Assembly (NCBI RefSeq): GCF_001431725.1
Contig: NZ_CP013106.1
Coordinates: 1,798,001-1,862,000 of the forward strand
DNA from: Halomonas huangheensis
Lineage (GTDB): Bacteria; Pseudomonadota; Gammaproteobacteria; Pseudomonadales; Halomonadaceae
Direction of reading: 5' to 3'
DNA length: 64,000 bases
Part shown: in pieces, positions 7,859 through 13,899 of the stretch
Position numbering within the stretch: the first letter of the stretch is position 1
Layout of the letters: every line of letters starts with the position of its first letter
Notes under the pieces: model-generated
The model's database searches: none
What the model was told of the DNA's origin: nothing
Seen by the model: the letters and a program-made list of their open reading frames with translations, nothing else
Program-made: the position numbers and the translations under genes

Positions 7859-8098
7859 ATGCCAATGTTCGACATAGAAGACTCAAAAGATATTGATTTA
7901 GAGAACAACAAGACCTCAAAAGAAACTCTAGCCAAGATTAAAGGTGTTGAAGGTCTTAAAGCTAAAGGTAATGAGGCGGGAGTTAATCCCGAAGTACAAA
8001 ATTCCGAGGAAGAAATAGTGGAATTGAAACCGAACTTCGTGGGATTCGGTATCAATCTTAGGGCTTTGTGGAAAAAAATAATATGCAAAAAAACATAA
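7859..8098 (+). CDS. Small unknown cassette protein, Lys/Glu-rich
   Basis: A 79-residue protein starting three bases after the preceding stop, with GAGGAAGAGGG just upstream. The opening FDIEDSKDIDLENNKTS resembles the repeat style of the neighbouring 93-residue protein (VEGGKEIKIIDCGFSG). The C-terminus is basic (RALWKKIICKKT) with a short hydrophobic stretch. No function is recognised. An attC follows immediately, so this closes a two-gene cassette. Codon use is AT-rich and foreign to the host. Confidence 0.55.
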   Translation: MPMFDIEDSKDIDLENNKTSKETLAKIKGVEGLKAKGNEAGVNPEVQNSEEEIVELKPNFVGFGINLRALWKKIICKKT

Positions 8099-8145
8099 AA
8101 AAAACAAGGCAACGCGAACCGCACGCTTGCTTTGAGCGTTAATTG
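8098..8145 (+). other. attC: attC site e (short)
   Basis: AAAACAAGGCAA pairs with TTGCTTTGAGCGTTAA (CAAGGCAA against TTGCTTTG). Crossover falls after G8138. At about 48 bp it is one of the shortest sites in the island. Confidence 0.7.
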
Positions 8146-8146
8146 T

Positions 8147-8602
8147 ATGATGGATCATGATAAGTTTCGTGCTTTGATCAAGCAACTCTACGCCACCGTC
8201 AACGAATTGGAGGCGATGTTTCCGGGCCGGAACTTTACCCCGGACGGTCATATGGTTGGCAGCTTGGGTGAGTGTCTTGTGGCTGACGCATACAATCTTG
8301 AGTTGAAGACAGCATCCAATAAAGGCTATGACGCTGTCACCGAGACCGGCCTGGAAGTTGAGGTCAAAGCCACGCAATCCAATTCTGTTGCATTCCGGAG
8401 TCAGCCGCAGCATACGATCATCATCAAGATCCTGCGCGACGGTACATTTGAGGAGATATACAACGGGCCAGGAGCCCTTGTTTGGGAGCAAATCGAAGGT
8501 AAGCGGCTACCAAGTAATGGCCAATTTCAAGTATCTCTCAACAAACTCCGGCGACTCAACCAAACTGTGGCTCAAGCAGACCGTGTGCCTAGAGCCATTT
8601 AA
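8147..8602 (+). CDS. PD-(D/E)XK-like cassette protein (DUF6998-type)
   Basis: About 151 residues from ATG 8147 (ATG 8150 is equally possible). A longer reading from 8132 would start inside attC e. It contains GSLGECLVADAYNL, then KGYDAVTETG with Asp62 and VEVKAT with Glu72-x-Lys74, the D...ExK arrangement of the restriction-endonuclease-like fold. The region after it (FEEIYNGPG) fits my memory of DUF6998 proteins. A nuclease activity is plausible but unproven, and no methylase neighbour exists. The attC that should follow is truncated. Confidence 0.7.
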   Translation: MMDHDKFRALIKQLYATVNELEAMFPGRNFTPDGHMVGSLGECLVADAYNLELKTASNKGYDAVTETGLEVEVKATQSNSVAFRSQPQHTIIIKILRDGTFEEIYNGPGALVWEQIEGKRLPSNGQFQVSLNKLRRLNQTVAQADRVPRAI

Positions 8603-8648
8603 CAAGTTGTAGAAGAGTAAGCGGACTGCGGTCTCCGGACGGCTTTCA
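8596..8648 (+). other. attC: Truncated attC site f
   Basis: CATTTAACAAGTTG is a normal R''-L'' start overlapping the end of the preceding gene. A stem (GTCTCCGGAC) follows, but no R' GTTRRRY core is reached. At 8649 the sequence becomes a fragment of the HMG-CoA lyase gene. Confidence 0.55.
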
Positions 8649-8738
8649 GACGCCGCTGTCGATGCCGAGTCCATTGAGCAGATAGACCACGTCTTCACTG
8701 GCGACGTTGCCGACGGCGCCTTTGGCATCGGGGTAGCC
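8649..8738 (-). pseudogene. Duplicated internal fragment of HMG-CoA lyase gene
   Basis: About 90 bases match 13069-13158 inside the intact liuE/mvaB gene, same orientation, with roughly nine in ten bases equal by eye. The reverse strand reads KGAVGNVASEDVVYL then LNGLGIDSGV, against KGAAGNVASEDVVYL in the full gene. The fragment lies directly against intI remnant c. This shows that a copy of the island's right flank moved into its middle. Confidence 0.85.
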
Positions 8739-9032
8739 GGCGTAGGCGCCTGACGCGCGAGAGATTACCAATCTTGCCCAAGGGTTGTTCCAGCACATGG
8801 CGATAAAGGAAGACAAGGGCACTCAATGCCTGGGTTTACGTCGTCGCCGCGATATGGCGCTGGATCGCCAGGTGCACCAGGAAAGCGTGGGCCTCAGGTT
8901 CCCCCATGCTGGCGGGATGGCGCATCCCGTGAACCGTATGAAGAAGCGAATCCAGTAGCAGTAAGTCTTCTCGGTGCGAGGGCTGTAGCGCTTCATCCGC
9001 ATGGCTTGAGAAAAACGCGCAAGTATGCGAGT
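8739..9032 (-). pseudogene. intI: Integron integrase remnant c (N-terminal third, frameshifted)
   Basis: The reverse strand reads QAMRMKRYSPRTEKTYCYW then IRFFIRF. A one-base loss follows (TTCACGGG for TTCCACGGG), and the next frame gives MRHPASMGEPEAHAFLVHLA, a stop in place of one codon, then QALSALVFLYRHVLEQPLGK. This is IntI residues about 1-100. The remainder is replaced by the HMG-CoA lyase fragment. It is the longest of the three N-terminal remnants and shows normal decay. Its 5' side carries attI c. Confidence 0.85.
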
Positions 9033-9112
9033 TTTGGATAAACTGTAGGGGTGACTATTTTTTTTAATGTTAGATGGTTATGCAAAATATAAAGAAATGA
9101 ATAAGCTTGTGA

Positions 9113-9165
9113 AGCGCGGGTGTTCGTTTAAATTGATAAACTATTTTTCTATTTAATGCTTGTTA
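9113..9165 (+). other. attI: attI-like site c
   Basis: GCGCGGGTGTTCGTTTA and CTATTTAATGCTTGTTA align with attI a and b, and diverge after the TTG^TTA core (G9162). The TIR-like gene starts 33 bases later. Confidence 0.7.
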
Positions 9166-9194
9166 TACGCTTTAATTAGTACAAGGGAGTTGTC

Positions 9195-10058
9195 ATGAGT
9201 GATAAGCCTACAATATTTATTGCTTCATCATCAGAAGCCATATCAGTTGCCGAGGCAGTGCATATAAAGCTAGAGCAAGAAATGAGAGTAAAGTTTTGGG
9301 AAAATGCTTTTGATTTGTCGTCTATTACCATCACGACTCTGATAGGAAAAACAAAAGAAGCTGATTATGCTGTTTTTGTTTTTCATTCCGACGACAAAAC
9401 TATAATTAGAGAAAAGGAATATAGCTCGGTAAGGGATAATGTTGTACTAGAGTTGGGTATGTTTATTGGTGCGTTGGGATTAGAGAAGTGCTTTATTCTG
9501 GTCCCCAAGTCTGCCGAGAAAACTTTTCGTCTACCCACTGATCTTGCAGGGGTTACTGCCAGTTTTTACGATGACCAAGAATTTGATTTAACAGATGCGG
9601 TAACGGGGTGTTGTGCAAAGATAAAGCAGTCTGTTAAAAGGATTGAGGCTGTTAAAACCAAGACAGAAACTACTAGCGAAACTGAAACTCTCAGGATGCA
9701 GCTTCATAGTACGCAGTCGCAAATATGGAGTATGAATCATGATATACAGCGCGCGAATGAGCAATCTCAGTCTCTTTTAGAGTCAATAAAGCTTCATTTT
9801 TTTTCTATCGCAAAACCAGCTACGCCAGCGGAGATAAAATCTTGGGAAGATGGTGCGGCAGCCAGTTACCTAAAAGAAGTAAAAATAAGGGATCATGGCG
9901 TGTACTACGTGGATCGAGAAGTGATTATTCCGCCGCTCCACGGGGCGGAGTCAATATCAATAATTGTGGCGCCTAGTGTGAATGTATACGGGATTGATAA
10001 ATGGAGTCATAACAGCATCTACTATATGGATGGATTCAGAACTGATGCTCGCGTATAA
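9195..10058 (+). CDS. TIR-like (CAP12/Pycsar-type) nucleotide-binding protein
   Basis: A 287-residue protein with AGGGAG seven bases before ATG 9195. Residues 5-150 match the TIR-like domain of CAP12/Pycsar effectors: IFIASSSEAISVAEAV, EADYAVFVF, and RDNVVLELGMFIGALG with the predicted catalytic Glu86. Relatives hydrolyse NAD+ when a cyclic nucleotide activates them. Residues 155-195 look helical or coiled; the rest (PPLHGAESISIIVAPSVNVYG) is unrecognised and could be a sensor. No cyclase gene is near, so it works alone, depends on a distant cyclase, or senses its own signal. It is a single cassette after attI c, closed by attC g. NADase activity is inferred from the family. Confidence 0.8.
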   Translation: MSDKPTIFIASSSEAISVAEAVHIKLEQEMRVKFWENAFDLSSITITTLIGKTKEADYAVFVFHSDDKTIIREKEYSSVRDNVVLELGMFIGALGLEKCFILVPKSAEKTFRLPTDLAGVTASFYDDQEFDLTDAVTGCCAKIKQSVKRIEAVKTKTETTSETETLRMQLHSTQSQIWSMNHDIQRANEQSQSLLESIKLHFFSIAKPATPAEIKSWEDGAAASYLKEVKIRDHGVYYVDREVIIPPLHGAESISIIVAPSVNVYGIDKWSHNSIYYMDGFRTDARV

Positions 10059-10141
10059 CGAGGCCATTAATTTCGATCCCTACGGTCACTGGACGCTCGC
10101 AAGATCGCGCCATTTTTTGCGGGCGTTATGTGCTTGTCAGA
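10053..10141 (+). other. attC: attC site g
   Basis: GTATAACGAGGCC at the left and GGGCGTTATGTGC at the right, with crossover after G10135. The central GGACGCTCGCAAGATCGCG is nearly shared with attC h. The site overlaps the last two codons of the TIR gene. Confidence 0.8.
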
Positions 10142-10189
10142 AGGACAGCCTGATTGTTCGCCGAAGAAACCCAATATTTAATCATCGAA

Positions 10190-10410
10190 ATGATAAAAAT
10201 GGATATTTGCTCTATTGAGGAAAAGTCGAATGAAGGTTCTTTTTCTATATATCGTAAAGAAGGTGTCAATCTTATAGAGTCGATGGCGAGAGAAAGTGCT
10301 AAGCGCAAGGCGGCAAGGGTAAGTTAAATATACTCGAACAAAGTTATGTAGAAACGATAGCCGTAGCTGAAGTGGCTGAAGAGTTTGATAGCCTGAGAAA
10401 CGCTTTTTAA
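10190..10410 (+). pseudogene. Decayed small cassette ORF
   Basis: ATG 10190 opens a 45-codon frame (MIKMDICSIEEKSNEG...) that stops at 10327. A -1 or +2 shift near 10318 lets it continue as GKLNILEQSYVETIAVAEVA to a stop at 10410. The combined product of about 72 residues is hydrophilic and unrecognised. It follows attC g without its own recognisable attC. Confidence 0.4.
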
Positions 10411-10454
10411 CTTCTTCTTGTTGTGGATTACACTTTCTCTATACAAGTAAATAA

Positions 10455-10783
10455 AATATAGCTTGGTACTCAAAGATAGAAATAACTGAAAAGTTCTGTC
10501 CAAATGATATTTGCGCTCTAGATGAAAAAGTCGCTATTTGTAGAGGGTTTAATATTGATGAATATATAGAAGAAGAATATGGCCAAGCTTGGTCGGTATC
10601 TTTAGATGCGGAAAAAAATTGCCTTTGACCACTATGCTGGACAACCTTGGTTTACTCTTGGCGATAGGGTTGTTATAAAAACAGTCTGTTCAAGGGGAAA
10701 GATATTTTTTTGACCAAAAAATTGATAAAGAGGTGGTCGTTAGACCATGTTTTATAAGGGAGGTTCAGGTTTTAATATGGTGA
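10455..10783 (+). pseudogene. Multiply frameshifted unknown ORF
   Basis: Three frames join into one plausible protein. The first reads WYSKIEITEKFCPNDICALD and EYGQAWSVSLDAEK. After a shift near 10617 it reads KIAFDHYAGQPWFTLGDRVV, and after another near 10711 it reads DQKIDKEVVVRPCFIREVQV, ending at TGA 10781-10783. The continuous sense across shifts suggests a recently broken gene. No family is recognised and no start codon is clear. Confidence 0.45.
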
Positions 10784-10859
10784 TTGCTTTCGCGCGGACA
10801 GTCTGTTCTGCACTTCGTATGTCGGTGATATAAAGTTTTAGAAACCAAAGGAGTGGGTT

Positions 10860-11441
10860 TTGTGTGAGGATGTTTTCGATTTAATTTCTACTGGGGAAAG
10901 CCAGACTCTGGAAATCAAAGAATCGGTTCGAAACCCCTTGGACTTGTCACGGCTAATCTGTGCCTTTGCAAATGCTGATGGCGGCAAGATATTGGTTGGG
11001 TTTAAAGAGAGTTGAGATGAGGTTGTTGGTGTAGAAGAAATCTCGCTCACGAGAATTTATGATAAGGCTATCCAAAAGATTACACCCCAAGTCCAAACGA
11101 ATCTTAATTTTTTTGATGTGCGGATCATATTCAAGGTAGCAATCATTGAAGTTAAATCAACTCAAGACGTTGTTCTCGCTGATGGCGGCGCATATGTACG
11201 AACAGGAAGCATGACGCAACCAATGGCTTGGAGCCAGATCATGTCGAGGCTTCCCGAGGTCCCATCTCCGAAACACATGGAGTCTCTTACACACTCCATT
11301 GAGAGCCAAACAAAAATAATTGAGTCTTTACACGAAAAAATTGATGAAGCTAATAGCTGGCAGGCTAAATGGAAAAGTTACCTTATGTCAAGTGTCGTAG
11401 GTTTTGTATTTAGCATGGTGCTTTCACTTATGGCGGGCTAA
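10860..11441 (+). pseudogene. AlbA_2-domain protein with C-terminal membrane helix, interrupted by in-frame TGA
   Basis: AAAGGAG lies six bases before TTG 10860. The frame reads LISTGESQTLEIKESV and LICAFANADGGKILVGFKES, the signature of the AlbA_2 (Schlafen-like AAA_4) domain. An in-frame TGA at 11013-11015 falls where GGA (Gly) is expected, in KES-x-DEVVG. The same frame continues without a break to 11441. After the AlbA_2 domain come a helical segment (HMESLTHSIESQTKIIESLH) and a C-terminal hydrophobic helix (YLMSSVVGFVFSMVLSLMAG). The domain binds nucleic acid or nucleotides in various regulators; the role here is unknown. A one-base substitution in an otherwise intact gene, or a read error, are the simplest explanations. 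Confidence 0.7.
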
Positions 11442-11867
11442 TTAAGAAACTGGTGTTGTAATAAATAGTTTTAATTATTTTCTGGGGATAACTCAGATCC
11501 ATCGGGCGCCATTTTCTCCGCGCTGCTGCGTAAAGGTTGCTGCTGAAAATGCATTGTACATGTTTTAATATCCTAGGGCCTGAGCTTGTATATGAATGTT
11601 CTGTCAAGGATCGATATTGCTTCTTGCTTTGTTTCTTCCGCTTGTTGGCTGCGGGAAAACGTCATAAATATTAGCCCAGAGAAGGAGGTTGTGCGGCGTA
11701 AATTGAAAGCCAAGAGAAAGGGAGGAACTCCGAACTTATCTGGTGCTTATTTAGTTGATTAGGATATGTCCGTAACGTTTCATGCGTAGTCATTCTGGAA
11801 CTCTATAGCGGCCGTTTCAGCAGCAATCTCAATTTCGACGCAGACCATATCTCAGGTTCTGCAAAAT
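11442..11867. other. Poorly coding stretch between AlbA_2 gene and attC h
   Basis: About 430 bases of mixed composition. Apart from the two overlapping short ORFs at 11592-11762 and 11596-11667, nothing coding is convincing, and no attC was found to separate the AlbA_2 gene from this stretch. The cassette ending at attC h is therefore decayed or noncoding. Confidence 0.5.
11596..11667 (+). CDS. Possible 23-residue lipoprotein micro-ORF
   Basis: ATG 11596 encodes MFCQGSILLLALFLPLVGC followed by GKTS and a stop. The hydrophobic stretch plus LVGC is a good lipobox, as in small lysis or entericidin-type lipoproteins. It overlaps, in another frame, a 56-codon ORF from ATG 11592 to 11762 whose second half is Lys/Arg-rich (PEKEVVRRKLKAKRKGG). 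The two may be pieces of one frameshifted lipoprotein gene. No clear ribosome site is seen. The region lies between the AlbA_2 gene and attC h. Confidence 0.3.
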   Translation: MFCQGSILLLALFLPLVGCGKTS

Positions 11868-11947
11868 GCATAACCAAGCGAAGCACTACACAGCCTTCGG
11901 CTGTCGGACGCTCGCAAGCTCGCGCCTCTTCTGGCAGCGTTATAAGG
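11868..11947 (+). other. attC: attC site h
   Basis: GCATAACCAAGCG at the left and GGCAGCGTTATAAG at the right, with crossover after G11939. An inner perfect stem ACAGCCTTCGGCTGT and the GGACGCTCGCAAGCTCGCG core (shared with attC g) lie between. Confidence 0.85.
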
Positions 11948-11954
11948 GAAACGA

Positions 11955-12569
11955 ATGAGTAGATCTCCCAAGATATCACAAGCCGTAATTACTCTATTTG
12001 GTATAGGGCTGATCATTGGTGCAGGTTACCTTTCCTGGATAATATTGGCTAGATTGCTGGCGTTTTTGGAAAGCGCAAACCCATCTGTGTCTGCAGCGGT
12101 TGTTGGATCAATGGCTACTGTCCTGGTAGGTGTCGGCGGTGCTCTCTATACACAGGCACAAATCAAGAAAAGAGAAATCGAAGAAGCCCACCGAGCAAGA
12201 AAAGTGGAACTTTATAAAGGTTTCCTAGACATGGTTGCAAAAATGACGGCTGAGAATAATGAGGATGTCTCGTTAGAACCCCCATCTCCACAGGAGCTCG
12301 TTGATTTTATGCTAGAGTTAAAAACAAATATTGTATTGTGGGGCTCTCCGAAGGTAATAAACGCTCAGCTCAACTTTCAGAAGGTGTCTGAGTCTGGTGG
12401 AAATGTACTATTTGCTGTAGATGAATTGTATAAAGCTATCCGTGAGGATATAGGGCTTAGCAACAGAGGGCTTAATAAACGCCAACTGGTAAAAATGTAT
12501 TTGCGTGATCCCAGTGAGTTGGATGCGATGAGCGCTTCTAACAAGGCATTGCAGCAGACAAGCCGCTGA
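11955..12569 (+). CDS. Two-helix membrane cassette protein of unknown function
   Basis: A 204-residue protein starting just after attC h (AAGGGAAACGA before ATG 11955). Two hydrophobic helices occupy about residues 10-34 and 44-65. A charged, probably coiled segment (QIKKREIEEAHRARKVELYK) leads into a soluble domain of about 130 residues (FMLELKTNIVLWGSPKVINA) in the cytoplasm. The last residues SNKALQQTSR are encoded inside attC i, as is common for integron genes. Similar short membrane proteins are seen in integron arrays; no activity is known to me. Confidence 0.75.
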   Translation: MSRSPKISQAVITLFGIGLIIGAGYLSWIILARLLAFLESANPSVSAAVVGSMATVLVGVGGALYTQAQIKKREIEEAHRARKVELYKGFLDMVAKMTAENNEDVSLEPPSPQELVDFMLELKTNIVLWGSPKVINAQLNFQKVSESGGNVLFAVDELYKAIREDIGLSNRGLNKRQLVKMYLRDPSELDAMSASNKALQQTSR

Positions 12570-12585
12570 ATTCGACGTTAGGGCG
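12536..12585 (+). other. attC: attC site i (short, 59-be like)
   Basis: CTTCTAACAAGGC at the left and GACGTTAGGGC at the right, around CAGACAAGCCGCTGAA. Crossover falls after G12578. This is the last recognisable attC of the island. Confidence 0.75.
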
Positions 12586-12603
12586 AAAGAAATTCTGAGA
12601 TAG

Positions 12604-12789
12604 ATGGTAGAGCCAGAGATTCCAGAAGAACAAAAGCATGCCCTGTACGAAAAGTTTCTACGTTTGTTCAAGAGGTGTTCGGATCAATCTAAAAATGCTC
12701 ATTTACACCGCGAAAACTGCGCTTTTTCGATTGGTTCCGCCTTGCCTGATCATCGCTCGCCGACTTTTCGCACAATGCCTAAAGCGTGA
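12604..12789 (+). CDS. Possible truncated last-cassette ORF
   Basis: ATG 12604 lies about 25 bases after the attC i crossover. It starts MVEPEIPEEQKHALYEKFLR and runs 61 codons. The first 40 residues look like a helical cytoplasmic protein; the tail (SPTFRTMPKA) looks like chance translation. The cassette probably lost its 3' part, because no attC follows and the next bases resemble a different gene. Confidence 0.35.
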   Translation: MVEPEIPEEQKHALYEKFLRLFKRCSDQSKNAHLHRENCAFSIGSALPDHRSPTFRTMPKA

Positions 12790-12870
12790 CAGCGACGTTG
12801 ACATCCTGGTCGTGGTCTCTCATTCGCCTACCTCGCTGCAAAGGACGTCCTTGGTTGCCCGGCTTCCGGT
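12775..12870 (+). pseudogene. Fragment resembling an aminoglycoside-type nucleotidyltransferase
   Basis: One frame reads KRDSDVDILVVVSHSPTSL followed by QRTSLVARL. SDVDILVVV matches the metal-binding Asp-x-Asp strand of ANT(3'')/AadA-like nucleotidyltransferases, often integron-borne. The glycine-serine motif normally before it is missing, and the sequence degenerates within about 30 codons. It lies 100 bases from the 3' end of liuE, near the right edge of the island. Confidence 0.4.
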
Positions 12871-12972
12871 GCGATCGGGAACCCGAAGTGCACCAAACCG
12901 GCAGTGCGGACAGTGGTGGCGTGTATGCCTCCGTCGAGCTCAACCTTTGTGCAGAGAGCGGGCAGCCGCTGT

Positions 12973-13884
12973 TCAGCGGCTGGTTAGTGCTACTCCCGCC
13001 TTGGAGCGATTGGGCCGTCCAATGGTTTGGGTGATCCAGTCGCCGGTGGCAGCGAGCTTGTCGAGATCGACGCCGCTGTCGATGCCGAGGCCATTGAGCA
13101 GGTAGACGACATCTTCGCTGGCGACGTTGCCGGCGGCACCTTTGGCATATGGGCAGCCACCCAGGCCGGCCACGGAGCTGTCGATCACGGAGATGCCTTC
13201 CTCGAGCACGGCGTAGAGGTTGGCGAGTGCCTGGCCGTAGGTGTCGTGGAAGTGGGCGGCGAGCTTGTCGATGGGGATGTCGCGGGCCACGGTCTCAAGC
13301 ATGCGTTTGGCCTTGAGCGGGGTGCCGGTGCCGATGGTGTCACCCAGCGAGACTTCGTAGCAGCCCATGGCATACAGCGCGCGGCTGACGCTGGCCACCT
13401 GGCCGGGATCGATATCGCCTTCATAGGGGCAGCCCAGTACGCAGGACACATAGCCGCGCACGCGCACGCCTTCGGCCAGGGCTCTTTCGACCACCGGCGT
13501 GAAGCGCTCCAGCGATTCGGCAATGCTGCAGTTGATGTTCTTCTGCGAGAAGCTTTCCGAGGCCGCGCCGAACACCGCCACTTCCTGAATGCCGCACTCC
13601 AGTGCGGCCTCCAGCCCCTTGAGGTTTGGCGTCAGCGCCGAGTAGGTCACGCCGGGCCGAGCCTGTCCCCCTTGCATCAGTGCCTGAACCACCTCGCGGT
13701 GATCCGCCATCTGCGGCACCCACTTCGGCGAGACGAAGCTCGCCGCTTCGATGTAGCGATGTCCCGCTGCGGCTAGACGCTCGATGAGCTCCAGCTTGGT
13801 GGCGGTGGTAATCGGCTGTGATTCGTTCTGTAGACCATCGCGCGGGCCGACTTCAACGAGACGCACATGTTTCGGGAAGCTCAT
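12973..13884 (-). CDS. liuE: Hydroxymethylglutaryl-CoA lyase
   Basis: A 303-residue enzyme that cleaves HMG-CoA to acetoacetate and acetyl-CoA, the last step of leucine breakdown. It has the TIM-barrel start VGPRDGLQNE, metal-ligand region HFHDTYGQALAN, and the signature GLGGCPYAKGAAGNVASED with the active-site Cys. It is the final gene of the leftward liuABCDE run, 15 bases after liuD. A 90-base copy of its interior occurs in the integron island at 8649-8738. The synonym mvaB is also in use. Confidence 0.95.
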   Translation of the reverse strand: MSFPKHVRLVEVGPRDGLQNESQPITTATKLELIERLAAAGHRYIEAASFVSPKWVPQMADHREVVQALMQGGQARPGVTYSALTPNLKGLEAALECGIQEVAVFGAASESFSQKNINCSIAESLERFTPVVERALAEGVRVRGYVSCVLGCPYEGDIDPGQVASVSRALYAMGCYEVSLGDTIGTGTPLKAKRMLETVARDIPIDKLAAHFHDTYGQALANLYAVLEEGISVIDSSVAGLGGCPYAKGAAGNVASEDVVYLLNGLGIDSGVDLDKLAATGDWITQTIGRPNRSKAGVALTSR

Positions 13885-13899
13885 CGCTGCGATTCTCCT

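Noticed and set aside
8826..9041. Plus-strand 71-codon ORF over intI remnant c
   Set aside because: It is the antisense of recognisable intI sequence.
11013..11015. Possible selenocysteine at the in-frame TGA
   Set aside because: The expected residue is Gly in a loop, not Cys. No SECIS-like hairpin is evident and AlbA_2 proteins are not selenoproteins.
12786..13776. Plus-strand ORFs over liuE (82 and 249 codons)
   Set aside because: These are shadows of the liuE gene, whose catalytic signature is on the minus strand.
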